A stretch of 64,000 bases of DNA, from contig CM076952.1 in NCBI GenBank assembly GCA_039566865.1, positions 13,226,501 to 13,290,500 on the forward strand. The letters run 5' to 3'. Positions 36,310 through 48,387 of the stretch are shown here, in pieces. This DNA is from Aurelia coerulea. Lineage: Eukaryota > Cnidaria > Scyphozoa > Semaeostomeae > Ulmaridae. Position numbers and translations under genes: made by a program. The notes beneath the pieces are model-generated. The model saw only the letters and a list, made by a program, of their open reading frames with translations. It did no database searches and was not told where the DNA came from. The first letter of the stretch is position 1; every line of letters starts with the position of its first letter.

Positions 36310-36931
36310 TTGTTGGGGATGCTTGCAAGCTCAAGTTGACGAGGACGTGGATATCCCCTCGGGGATTATGAACGCATGCGTAGTGTGTAAATTTTTGCTG
36401 ATTCGATTACGTAATACCACTATTTTCATCACGAACTTTTAGTCACTTGAAAGGCAACCGGAAGTCAGAGATTGAAACGAAACCACATCCGCCACAGAAC
36501 AATCAATTTTTGATGAGATAACAATTTGAAAAGTTTCCATTCAGAATCACTCGCGATAGCGTTTCATGGAAGCTTGGCAAAGAAATGTATTTATATTCAT
36601 ATGCCAACATAGCTTCGCTTGGTTTGTTTCAAATGGCTTCCTTGAAATTTTGTCGAAACGGGTCTAAAAACGGGGCTTTCCATTTCCATAGCACAGAGAG
36701 CTATCTTGTTTTGCCTAGGCCAATCTATCAACGCAAGACCAAAACCGATCAACATTTACTTCTGTGCCAAGCTTCCAGAAAGGTCCATCATGGAATCCAT
36801 CATGAGATATTTGAATGATTTAATTATGTCCACAGCGCATGCGTTCATAGTCCCCGTGCTGATTGGCTGTCAAGTTGACACAAAAACAAAGCTGAAAAAC
36901 AATAAGGGGAGTACCATGTATCCCCCAACAA
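36310..36931. mobile_element. TTGTTGGGGA-family MITE, 622 bp
   Basis: TTGTTGGGGATGC at the left and inverted TTGTTGGGGGATAC at the right are flanked by GTAT at 36306-36309 and 36932-36935. It shares termini and internal palindromic ACGCATGCG motifs with 18215-18462. Confidence 0.72.
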
Positions 36932-36935
36932 GTAT

Positions 36936-38323
<1,388 letters not shown>

Positions 38324-38650
38324 ATAACTAATAGCCTGCGTGCAGACTCAACTCCTCGAAAGTATAGAGTCTGCGCAACAAAGTCCATTTAGCCTTTCCA
38401 TGACTCAGCAGAAATGAAAGCCTCGTTTTCGTTTGTCTTCGCGAGCGGTGACTTCGCGCGTTGCGTTCAGATAAAAGAAGGAGATGGAGGGGCGAGAGAT
38501 GTTTGTCATTCTTCCAGCATTTCACTTCGCCGATTATGCATTCATGAATGCTTTATTTCAACTTCTTACCTTGGAAATGATACTGCCATTGTTCAGTTTG
38601 TGGCAAGTTAATTTAGAATTTGGTGCTAACGTGACAATGCTCTTTCAATG

Positions 38651-38882
38651 AATAGCAGTTATTGCCCGACACTGCTTGCTAGGCCCGCTGAAAAATAAAA
38701 GTGCCGAGAGACCGTGGGCCGGTTGAAGCATCAGCCATATTCAGTAAAAGGGAAGGATATTGTTTTCACTGCAGCAAATAAGGGGAACGTTGTCTTTCAA
38801 GCTGCAATCTTTATTACAGCCACAGGGCTGCCAGATGCCTGCAAGCAATTACTGTATTGCCTTCGAAAATGTTAGAGTGACA
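38651..38882. repeat. Direct repeat flanking a LINE core, left copy
   Basis: This 232-bp block (AATAGCAGTTATTGC start, GTTAGAGTGACA end) recurs in the same orientation at 39865-40127 with about 95% identity outside three small gaps. The copies bracket the LINE fragment at 38883-39864 like LTRs, but they lack canonical TG...CA ends, and the enclosed RT is of the non-LTR type. Confidence 0.85.
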
Positions 38883-39864
38883 ACAAATGTGTTTCCCTAA
38901 GGAAGAAAGCTATGAAAACCCACTTTAAAGAAGCGACAAAAAATGGTACACTTTCAAATAAAGAATTTTGGGATCTCGTAAAACCCTTTCTTTCAAATAA
39001 AGGGGGACTTACAAGTAGCGATATTTCTCTTGTGAAAAACGATACTGTTGTAACAGATGACCAAGAATTGACAGAGATCTTCAACGATCACTATGTAAAC
39101 ATAGTAGAGAAATCCAGCGGCAAGAAGCCCGTTAACCTTGCTGAATATACTGGAATTTCTGATGACCGACAAATTGTTAGATTAATTCTTGACAAGTATA
39201 AAAACCATCCTAGCGTCCTAGCTATCATTCAAAACCCAGAACAAGTATTGAATACCTTTTCCTTTCATGAAATAGGCAATCAAGAAATTATGGAACTATT
39301 AAAATCCCTTGATGGAAAAAAATCTACTGGTGAGGATCAAATACCCCCAAAGCTAGTATCTCTAGCTTCTAACGAACTCTCAGTCGCACTAACCATGGCA
39401 ATAAACTGTAGCATTCGAAATTCTAGATTCCCAGACGATGCAAAAAAGGCTGCGGTCTGCCCTTTAGATAAGGGGGAACCAATTGCACGGTGGAAAGAAA
39501 TTTCCGCCCAGTTAGTGTTCTTAATACCTTTTCTAAGATATATGAAAAAGTCCTGAAACAACAACTGACTCAACACTTAGATAACACACTTTCTGTTTTC
39601 ATTGCGGCCTATAGACGAGCTTACGGCACCCATCATGTATTAATACGAATGATTGAAGATTGGAGGTCTAACCTCGACAACGATTACCTCGTAGGTGCAG
39701 TCCTGATGGATCTTTCTAAAGCTTTTGATTGCATTCCACATGACTTGCTTATTGCCAAACTACATGCATACGGATTCGATGAAGATGCGCTTGTCCTTAC
39801 CTATTCTTATCTCAAGCGACGTAAACAAAGCGTTCGGATAAATAATACTTAAGTTCCTTCCTAG
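38883..39864 (+). pseudogene. LINE family B internal fragment
   Basis: It encodes the pre-RT linker (MKTHFKEATKNGTLSNKEFW, LTEIFNDHYVNIVE) and the first RT blocks (GEDQIPPKL, NFRPVSVLN, GAVLMDLSKAFDCIPHDLL, LKRRKQSVRINN). It then stops just before the VPQGS and YADD blocks. A frameshift lies near 39485. Both the 5' and the 3' ends of the retrotransposon are missing, which is not what target-primed reverse transcription normally leaves. Confidence 0.85.
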
Positions 39865-40127
39865 AATAGCAGTTATTGCAACTCTCTATAACTATGCCGA
39901 CACTGCTAGTGCTAGGCCCGCTGCAAAATAAAAGTGCCGAGAGACCGTGGGCCGGTTGAAGACCAACCTTCCATCAGCCATATTCAGTAAAAGGGAAGGA
40001 TATTGTTTGCACTGCAGCAAATAAGGGGAACGTTGTCTTTCAAGCTGCAATCTTTATTACAGCCACAGGGCTGCCAGATGCCTGAGCAAGCAATTACTGT
40101 ATTGCCTTCGAAAATGTTAGAGTGACA
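39865..40127. repeat. Direct repeat flanking a LINE core, right copy
   Basis: This is the 263-bp partner of 38651-38882. It has about 30 extra bases (ACTCTCTATAACTATG, ACCAACCTTCC and a GA insertion), so the left copy probably carries the deletions. Confidence 0.85.
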
Positions 40128-40303
40128 GATTCTCACTTGTGGAACACTTTTTTGGGAACATACTTGCAACACAATATCCCAATTAGGGCAATTGATACCA
40201 CAATGTATTAGGTGTGGCTCTGGCCTGGGGTGGGGGGAGGTAGAGTGACTTAAGGATGGAATTGCCAAAATTTGCTTTCGGACCCAATTTTTATGATGAT
40301 GCT

Positions 40304-40483
40304 CGTAAGCGTACGGGAAGAAAAAATCTAGGGGGGCGGCCCGACACAAAGTCATTGTTTACCAACATTTTTGCCCAACTGAGGGCAGATTCTTGTCCGA
40401 TTGGGGCTGATTTTCGACGATTTTTCCAAAATTTGGGGGGGGGGGGGCTGCCGCCCCCCCGGCCCCCACCCTGTACGCTTATG
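40304..40483. mobile_element. hAT-type MITE, 180 bp
   Basis: The termini are CGTAAGCGTACGGG and CATAAGCGTACAGGG (right reversed), with the perfect 8-bp duplication ATGATGCT at 40296-40303 and 40484-40491. The interior GGGGGGCTGCCGCCCCCC and the length match the MITE at 30919-31095: same family, different target. Confidence 0.88.
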
Positions 40484-41204
40484 ATGATGCTTGATGGAAA
40501 ACTACCCATTTTTGACAATTGCTCTGTCAATTTCAGCCAATAATCCTACCCATGTTTCAGCAAAATCTGCTAAAAAAGATCCTTGTAGGAGAATGTTGGG
40601 TCCGAAAACCCACCTGTACGAGTGGCACATACCTGTACCCTCAACATGTTAATATGTACCTCCCTCCATCCAGGGCTCTAGGAAAAAGAAATTCCTAACT
40701 TGAAGAGAAATTTTTGTTAAACCCTCTTTCTGTGAACATTTAGCAAAATAAGAATTTCAAAGCCTTCTGAACATCCGGTATGAGATTATTTATCACAAGA
40801 TCTTGTACATACTCTTTTTGAAAAATTTTCAATAAAAGCATTGACCCCAAAGCAGAATATTCTAATCACAAAAATCATTGGAGCCCCATCAAAGAGGCCT
40901 GACTGGAATCATTATGAAATGCACAACAAAGTATATTGTATATAAAATGAGGGCTAATCGTTTCTACTCTTGTCCCTGAAATCTTGCACTGAGGTTCTTT
41001 GGTGCACAGAACAAAGTTTCCAGCCAAGCAAGGGGGCATATTCTTTGGGTTAGGGGTGCCTCTCAGACCCTTACCATTCTGGCATTCTGTTAGCAAAAAG
41101 TTAAATTATGCACTCAAATTACAGTACAATCATTTTTATAAGAAACCTTGGTAAGAAAGTCTAGTGGGAAACTTTCAACTTTTGGTACAGGAAAAATCAC
41201 TGCT

Positions 41205-41420
41205 TTATGCCATGACTGCTCCCTTGAATATCAAAGCAATAATAATGAAAACTGTCTTGTTTTATTGCCAATATGTTCAATTAGGCTCTGCAATTTGCCG
41301 GGCTTTTATCGGCCATTCATTCCCGTGGATGTGGGGGATTTTTTGCAGAGAGCCCCTTCTAAAGACCTTCAAAAAAGAGTGAAAACAATGAGCAAATTTT
41401 CCTTGGTTTTCCTTCTTAAA
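41205..41420. repeat. Dispersed repeat, copy 2
   Basis: Collinear with 25575-25830, about 80% identical. It lies inside the 5.6-kb element, so that element may have captured it or been inserted into by it. Confidence 0.6.
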
Positions 41421-42635
41421 AATGATGACACTCACATGTATTCATATATTTTGTCCTCTTGGGAGGATGGAATCCCCCTGAATAGGTTATTGATACCAGG
41501 GGGAGACTGTTTCATCCTCCCAAGAGGATAGTACATGTGCTAAAGTGTGCAGAAGTCATTGCTGTAAGGCAGATATGTTAGGGAAATTTTCTCATGATTT
41601 TGGGCACGTTTTGAAAGTTTCTTGAAGAGTTTCCCCTATGTATATTATTTACAGAAGAAGCTTTTCAACACCATTGTATACAGTCAAGAGTCTGTAAATA
41701 GGTGGCATTTAAAGCTGCATCAAAATAACTAACTGCTCCCTGTTGTTTGTTCAAGGTACTGTGGCCTTTTATATTCTGAATGTTATGTACTGCACCCGTG
41801 CTTTTATCATTGTATCCTAAGCAGCTGATTGAAGCAAAAAATAATATGAGAATATCCACAGTTTATTGAAATTAATAACTCTTGCTAATATCTCTACTGA
41901 TTTTACGACAACTGCTAACATTTAAAAACTGGTGTTCCTACAACATCCAGGAAAATTTGTTTGGTAGATCTACAGTAGTTTCTTTTGTACTGTAGCAAAT
42001 GGCTATTTACTGCAGCAGTAAGGAAGTCTGAACCCTGCAGAATTTTTTCAAGGATAGTGACCCTTGCACACTAGCAACACTTCTCCTAATTACCAAAATA
42101 CAAGTTAATGAGGGGAGCTTTTTATAATGCCATGATGATTAAGTTGATGGTTTATATTAATATTTGGGAATACAACAACGAACTCACAAAACTATCATCA
42201 GGAAATTTTTGTGTACATATAATGCTAATAAAATGAAGAAACAGATTATTTGCCAACTGAACACGTTTTCCTGTTCCTTGGCCTTTCAATCCATATATTT
42301 TTGAATGAGTTGCTGTGTGTATGAAAGAAGCTCTTGCTGTTGCTGCTTTAATTTTGATAGTATTTGGATGAACATAATTAAATAATTTTAAACATCAAAA
42401 CTTAAGACAAGTTTTTCAAGGAAACAAAACAGCGTCAAAGCAAATATCAGCTTTTTGCAATAAGGCATAAAAATGAAATAAGTGGATGCTGGGGTCAGGC
42501 TTAACATAAATAACTTGCAACTTACCAAAACACTAGAAATAACTTTGTGCATTGTAGAAAATATTTTCTGCCTTGTCTGTGTTAAGACAAGAACCCTTTT
42601 TGACTTGCACCTCCTTTTCTGCCTGTAATGAGCTA

Positions 42636-42896
42636 CAGTGCCTGCCAAAAGTCTTGGAACACCTTTCTAATTTTGCCCTGTTTTGCGATTTCCCCCTCCC
42701 CCCTCACAACAATGTGTTGCTCTGTCATGACAAAACGGGGATAACAGAACGATTCACCACTCTGATGGGATCCTGCAACAATAATCTTGCAAATCAACAT
42801 TGTTTTGTGGGTGGGGGTGCTGAAACTATTTGCTGATAGAAATGTGGATTATCAAGAAATGGCCTTCAGTGTTCCAAGGACTTTTAGCAGGCATTA
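42636..42896. mobile_element. Tc1/mariner-type MITE, 261 bp
   Basis: CAGTGCCTGCCAAAAGTCTT at the left is paired with inverted TAATGCCTGCTAAAAGTCC at the right; both continue into TTGGAACAC. TA lies at 42634-42635 and 42897-42898. CAGTGCCTGCCAAAAGT resembles Tc1-family termini. Non-coding. Confidence 0.78.
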
Positions 42897-44226
42897 TACA
42901 ATGAAAAGGCACCAAAATAAAGCTGGGAGCAGCTGCTTAAAAATTGATTTGCATATAATTGGCAATTTCTAGCCAAGCAAGAAATGTTCTTGTAAACACA
43001 CAAAAACACCTGGGTAAATAAGGTCATCGCAGAAGTCTTTATAAAAATCCCTTCACACTGCTTGGATGCCTTTCAGCTTGTTTATGGCAATCAAAACATG
43101 AAGACCCATTTCAGTGAACTTCACCGAATGTAACACAACAACTGTCACTTGAAAATGCAAAGGAATTTTGTCATAAATCTGTCTTTAGCAAGCATTCACT
43201 AAACTAGCTAAAGCATTCCTGCTTTGCTTCCGAGGACCGAGCAATGTGTGGATTTTAGCTACTCTGCTGCTGATCTCTTTGAGCTTCAACACATTACTTC
43301 CTCATATTGAAGTCTGCAGCTAAGAACCAAAAAGTTATCAGGTCGAGCAATGCGGTCCATAATAAATCAGCAATCAAGATAGGAAGGCATGGCCTAAAAG
43401 AAAACGAACAGCGACTATTTTTGACCTGTTTTTCACTTCTCGCAACTCTCGTCTTGTCTGTGCAGTGCAAGGACTTGAAGAAGTTCTTCCATCGAAAAAA
43501 CATATCAGAATCTTTAATCAATCTTCAAAGCAAGCTTGTAATGCCATGATGAAAGCTGAAATGCTCTTGCCTTTCCTTGAATATTGCAAGGAAGATCTCC
43601 CCTATCTCTCCACAGCTTCGTACTTCGCCATCTTTAGAGAACTATCGACCGCGCGGCATAATCCGCATTACGCCACTTTATCAAACAATGAGCTCATTTT
43701 TGAACCAATCAAAATGCTCATTCACTTCTCAAACTTTCTTGAGAAGTTAGCTTGATTGGTCCAAAAACAATGAGCTTAACAAAAGAAATATCGCGCGGTC
43801 GTTCATCATATCGAGGCGGGAAAGGCTAAATGGACTTTGTTGCGCAGACTCTATACTTTCGAGGAGTTGAGTCTGCACGCAGGCTAATAACTAATTAACT
43901 ACTATTGTTGTCTTTGAATAGTCAATTGTCTAAAGAATGATAGGGGTCAGTCCTATAGTTATATCTCTTGTAGTTTTGGAGAAAAGGAAGGGGGGGGGGG
44001 GGGACAAAACTAGTGAAAAATCGCCTAGTACAGATAGGGCTAAACATGGCTCGGCTTGGCTGAAATCGGCAAAAATAACGGAAAAGGCCTAGTTTTCCGC
44101 CAAAATTCATTATAAAAGCGAGAATAATTGGAAGAGGGTGGCTGTCTAAAACCAGGCAGCAGGCCCCGTCCATTCCCAGGTCGTGTACCCTTCTCCCAGG
44201 GCTAAAGGGCTAAAACTTGTCCTTTA

Positions 44227-44589
44227 CACGAGAACGCTTACAAGAAACTTTCGTAGCCTCTTCCATGAATTAAGAAACTCTACTGGAAACGAGCAAAGGT
44301 CAAATCAATGCTAAGAAACTTTTTCAATCTTAGTTATAAGATATAAGTTACTTCAAAAGCAACGTCGTCATCAGCCCAATGGTACTAAAAAGCACAATAT
44401 TTGTTTGTGATTTGGCTCTTCCTTATAAGCATTAGTTCAAAACGGCCCACAATGAGTTCGTTAAAATGTGAAATTCAATTCCATGACAAATCACGAAACT
44501 GTGCAGGAGACTCCACAATAAGAATCGGGCCATAGGTTAAGAGACCCTACTACAAAGATAAAGTCAAGTTTCTTTAGACAAAATGAGTG
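44227..44589. mobile_element. AAGAAAC-family element, degenerate copy
   Basis: The left end CACGAGAACGCTTACAAGAAAC and the right end TTTCTTTAGACAAAATGAGTG match the family termini loosely. TAAGAAACT motifs recur internally. The sequence TCTTCCATGAATTAAGAAACTC is shared with 60865-60890, so this subfamily occurs at least twice. Confidence 0.55.
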
Positions 44590-44782
44590 TCCCCGAGTAC
44601 AGGAAGAGGTTTTAGCTAAAAGCGGCACAGCAATGGTTCAGTGAAAGAATTTAAATTTTAAAGCTATGAAAATATTAAGACCTTGAAAATGTTATGATGG
44701 GAAGTGTTGACATAGTGACCCAACTGTTGAGAAATTCCTGCAAGATTTGCATCATGTAGAAAAAGGAAACCTTCAAACCAAC

Positions 44783-45044
44783 CTTCTGAGCCTTGTTTTT
44801 TTATTTGAGGCGGCACAAGTTCACACAGTTCAGGATCAATTATGTCCCAATTGTCCTCCGTTGCTTCTGCGAAAGGCATACTGTATGGAAAACCAAACTG
44901 AAAGGAACCTTCTGGATGAAAGTACTTCGATGGCTTGTCATAGTTTTGTTGGAAACGCGGCGGCGTCACAAAGTTATTTTGCATTGGATGAGTAGGCATA
45001 AGCCTTTGGTCGGTTATTTCTTCGGCATGCTGGTGCGTTCGATT
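44783..45044 (-). CDS. Host gene, internal exon
   Basis: This open minus-strand segment of 262 bp starts at a good acceptor (ggttttcctttgaacag|AATCGA, phase 0). It most plausibly ends at GAAG|GTTGGT (phase 1), though weaker donors follow as far as about 44670. Phase 0 at the start matches the donor at 50910. Phase 1 at the end matches the acceptor at 4563. The protein is rich in Pro, Phe, Gln and acidic residues (QNNFVTPPRFQQNYDKPSKY, EDNWDIIDPELCELVPPQI), like a disordered interaction region, with no named domain. It falls between transposon insertions and is not part of any repeat I can see. Confidence 0.5.
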
Positions 45045-45908
45045 CTGTTCAAAGGAAAACCAATCACAATTAATGTAGGAAAAAGAAAACATTATCAAAA
45101 AGCTCAACCAACAACGTAACTCAAAAACATTGTGTCACTCCTTGAAGTCACTAAATTTCATTATGCAAGTTGTGTAAACACATTTTCTACGTACAGCACT
45201 CTGCTAAAGTGCAATTTCCAAAGAGAAACATGTGAATAATTAATACGAAAATAGAGAGGGATTCCATCCTATAACCACGGACGTCTATGCGTCCTTGTTC
45301 GCCTATGCTCTCCCTGTTCAGCTACGTACTTTGGCGCGGATTCTCATTGGTTCTATCTAAGGGTCTATGAAACAAAGACCAAAAGCTTGCTATTGAGATT
45401 TCTAGATTTCAGGAAACTTAATTTATGCAGCCTTTGTTTCAACCATAGAAATATTTCTATTTCTATGGCTTCAACGCGTTTCACAAATCATTTGAAAAGG
45501 GGATTAGAATGATTAATTGGGCGGCCGTAGCAAGCCTTTGCTCTTTGTTTCGTACACCCTTTCCTCCTTTGGGATAATGGGTCTACGCGTAGGCTATGTA
45601 AGATAGGAATCAAATTTTTTCTCGATTTTTGCCCATGGTCCATTGCCGAAAACCTCTGAAGCTTCTTCCTCTTCATCTTATTTTACATCGATAACGGGTG
45701 TGCCAAAATGAACTATGCACGTTTGGCAGGCCACAATAAATCGTACACTGAACCGATTTTGAAGATTCGTGACTTAATCTTTAGCAAAAAGCCTGAATTA
45801 GATGCTTGGATTTTTGCAAATTTTCTTTCAGTCTTTAGAGCTAGACGCGAGTTTCTTGAAATTTTCGTTCTCGAAAACACTGAAAACGATCAAAAAACGT
45901 CGATCAAA

Positions 45909-46085
45909 TATTCTAAAGAATCGACATGAATGGACAAAGAGAAAAAACTTTTTCGTGGTGATTTGGGATCTAGAAATCGATTAATTAATCGGAACAATTA
46001 TTCGATACAATTAATCGATTTCTAAATCCCAAATCACCACGAAAAAATTTTCTCTTTGTCCAGTTATGTCGATTCTTTAGAAAAT
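45909..46085. repeat. Near-perfect palindrome, about 85-bp arms
   Basis: TCTAAAGAATCGACAT...GGACAAAGAGAAAA...TTTTTCGTGGTGATTTGGGA at 45911-45993 is mirrored at 46003-46085 with few mismatches. The centre is AT-rich (TTAATCG...CGATTAA). It could extrude as a cruciform. No terminal duplication is evident. Confidence 0.85.
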
Positions 46086-46139
46086 TAGATCACAGAAAAA
46101 AAGAGTGATCTGATCGCAAAGAGTTGCAAAATTTGTGAA

Positions 46140-46311
46140 CAGTGGTTTCCATTAATCGCAACGGATTAATGGAATAGAATTTTTTCTATCTCTGCGGCTG
46201 CTTGCGACAGCGATCGCAAAGAGTCGCAAGGAATCGCAAACAAACTTGGTCACTTTTATTGCGACTCGCTGCGATTCCTTGTGACTCCTTGCGATTATAT
46301 GGAAACCAGGC
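46140..46311. mobile_element. MITE with TGGTTTCCAT termini
   Basis: TGGTTTCCATTAATCGCAA at 46142 pairs with inverted TGGTTTCCATATAATCGCAA ending at 46308. The interior has repeated GATCGCAAAGAGTCGCAAGGA-type blocks in both orientations. An 8-bp duplication is not clear, so superfamily placement (hAT by the CAGTGGTTTCC end) is tentative. Confidence 0.6.
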
Positions 46312-47129
46312 CAGAGGGCAAATAAAACTTACTAGTGTATTTAAACTGAACCAGTCCTAAGTAAATTCGAGCACAGTTATCGTTGCTTAACTCTCTGAAA
46401 AGTGTTCTGGGATCCGAAGGAACTTCTTGCCGCAGTTAGCAGGTATCTATCAAAAACGGGGGTCGTGTTTCCATTTCTTTTGGCAACATTTACCAGATTT
46501 GGACGCTCGATCCAAACCTCTTTTTTAGGAAGCAAAAAGGTCCATAACGAACTTTCTGAATTTCAAGGAATCTATAAAGTCACGTGTACATTACCTCCCC
46601 AAATATCTTGCTTAAAATTGAAAATATGGCAAATAAGTTTAAAACAGACCTAAATATATATAATGTTTAAACGGGAAATTACAAAATAACAGTTTCAATT
46701 AGAATCTAAGTTAAATCAGAAACTCTGAATGTATCAAAGAGTGCGTCAAAACATGAAAAAAACGATTGTCAAATGAAAATGCATTCTACAAGGTCCACAA
46801 AACAATGTTCAGACGTTTGAAAAATCATAGAAATTAGAGTACTGGATTGACTTTTGAAAGAATCTAATTCTGGCTAAAAACGAAGCATTGTTGTGAATGT
46901 CATTGTAATTTAAATATGAGCAAGGAAAGAAGGGTAAAGTCACCTCTATAAAAATTAAGTGGTTGTGAAATCGCTGAAAAAGAGCATTAAAAACTTGATC
47001 CAATAGTAAGGAATCTCTCGCACAGAACAAGACACAGCGTAATTTATCTCTCTCAAAAGATATAGAAAATAAATTTTTAAGCAAACTCTAAAGTTTATCA
47101 ATCCCATGACAATAGAGGTGTAAACCACA

Positions 47130-48063
47130 TCTGGATGAACACTTGTCTTGGAAATACCATATCACAGAACTTTACAAAAAGTTATCAAGGACTGCTGGAA
47201 TCTTTTTCAAAATACGGCATTACATTCCTCTAACTACTCTTATATGTCTCTATAACTCTCTCTTTTCCTCCTTCCTTAATTATGGCATCGCAGTGTGGGG
47301 TCTCACATATGATACCTATCTAACTCCATTGTTTCTCCTCCAGAAGAAAATCCTGCGATGCATCAAATTCCAGCCCTTCTCTGCACATTCCTTGCCAATA
47401 TTCAAGTCTTTGAAAGTTCTTAAACTTGAGGACACCCTGCACCTGAATATTTTGACATTTGTTTTCAAAGCCATCAATAGGCTTTCTCCGTCTTGCTTTC
47501 ATAACTACTTTCAGCCGAATTCAACTATTCATAAGATAGGAACTCGTCAGTTAACCAGAGGTGATTTATACAAAACTATCAAAAACACTACAACGTATGG
47601 TTTAAAATCAGTGCAGTATTTTGGCTCAAAGCTTTGGAATACATTGCCACTTTTCATTCGTGTTGCTGGTACAGTTACTGCTTTTAGGTCTAAATTGAAA
47701 ACCCATTTTCTTGATTCCTACATTTGATCCACTTCAAGTCATAATCAAGGGAAACACCTGGTGAAAGTTGTCGTATGGTCAGTTTTGATTTAAAGTTTTT
47801 AGTTTCTTTTTTATGGGGGGCTCTCTCTCGATTAGTTTATCTACTTAGAGGGCTCCTCCTTAGTCAGTCATTTCTAAATACAATTTTGTAATGTCCTTTA
47901 TTCTTTTCTGTTATTGTAATTTTATTGTAGTGTATTTTTCTGTAGATGTGTATTTATAAGTTTTCTTCGGTAAATGTGTGTTCATAAGTGAAGCTGTAGT
48001 GTAGAAATGTAATATTGTAATTAGAAATGAGTGATAAAACATATGAAACTGAAACTGAAACTG
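47130..48063 (+). mobile_element. LINE family D, 3' portion with (TGAAAC)n tail
   Basis: The post-RT region only, intact for about 195 codons. It runs from LDEHLSWKYHITELYKKLSR through FLNYGIAVWGLTYDTYL, ILRCIKFQPF and FGSKLWNTLP to LKTHFLDSYI-stop at 47727. The 3' untranslated region of about 330 bp ends in (TGAAAC)3 at 48043-48062. Short-unit 3' repeats of this kind are known for CR1/L2-type LINEs. It is 5'-truncated. A hAT element inserted four bases past its tail. Confidence 0.85.
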
Positions 48064-48387
48064 GTACTCTTGAACAATGGCGTGGTGGGCCGTTTTCCAC
48101 TGGGGTGGCCAGATCATTTTTGGTGCCCCTTGTCCAAGGGCATAAAAGAGAATGATGAGAATCATATTTCATTAGAAGACCTCAGACACAGTAGGCATTG
48201 CTGCTTCTAAGCAAGTCATATGAAACTGTGTATTTGTTAGTTTAGCTTGGTGCGTATTGCTTCTCATACTGTAAATCATTTTCATCAGAGTCGAAAAGTT
48301 TGTAAATCAAAGAATGATTCTGGTTTCAGAAAAACAATATTCAAATTTTCTACGTAGTAAGTTCATTCTTTGCCTTCATTTAAGCCA

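Larger units (their letters stand above)
38332..43886. mobile_element. 5.6-kb element with 68-bp identical termini and 8-bp duplication (hAT-like)
   Basis: TAGCCTGCGTGCAGACTCAA starts a 68-bp terminal repeat that recurs in inverted form at 43819-43886, apparently without mismatch. ATAACTAA flanks both ends (38324-38331, 43887-43894). The 8-bp duplication points to hAT-like integration. The interior holds a LINE fragment between direct repeats, a hAT MITE and a Tc1-type MITE. Between them I find no transposase domain. Terminal identity implies recent movement, probably with help from another copy. Confidence 0.8.

Noticed and set aside
38651..40127. LTR retrotransposon
   Set aside because: The direct repeats lack TG...CA ends, primer-binding site and polypurine tract. 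The enclosed RT is of non-LTR type and has no protease, RNase H or integrase.
39984..40355. Cysteine-rich minus-strand frame, at first sight like a small secreted Cys-rich peptide
   Set aside because: The Cys-rich part is the antisense of a direct repeat, and the frame crosses a hAT MITE boundary. No signal peptide or Cys framework is shared between the two repeat copies.
43294..43755. Short overlapping frames near the right end of the 5.6-kb element as a transposase remnant
   Set aside because: No RNase H-like catalytic block, zinc finger or dimerisation motif can be seen on either strand.
46334..46426. Possible host exon ending CACTA|GTAAGT with a 31-codon open frame
   Set aside because: The length and phase cannot be inserted between the phase-0 exons at 50910 and 45044, the acceptor is weak, and 31 open codons is close to chance.
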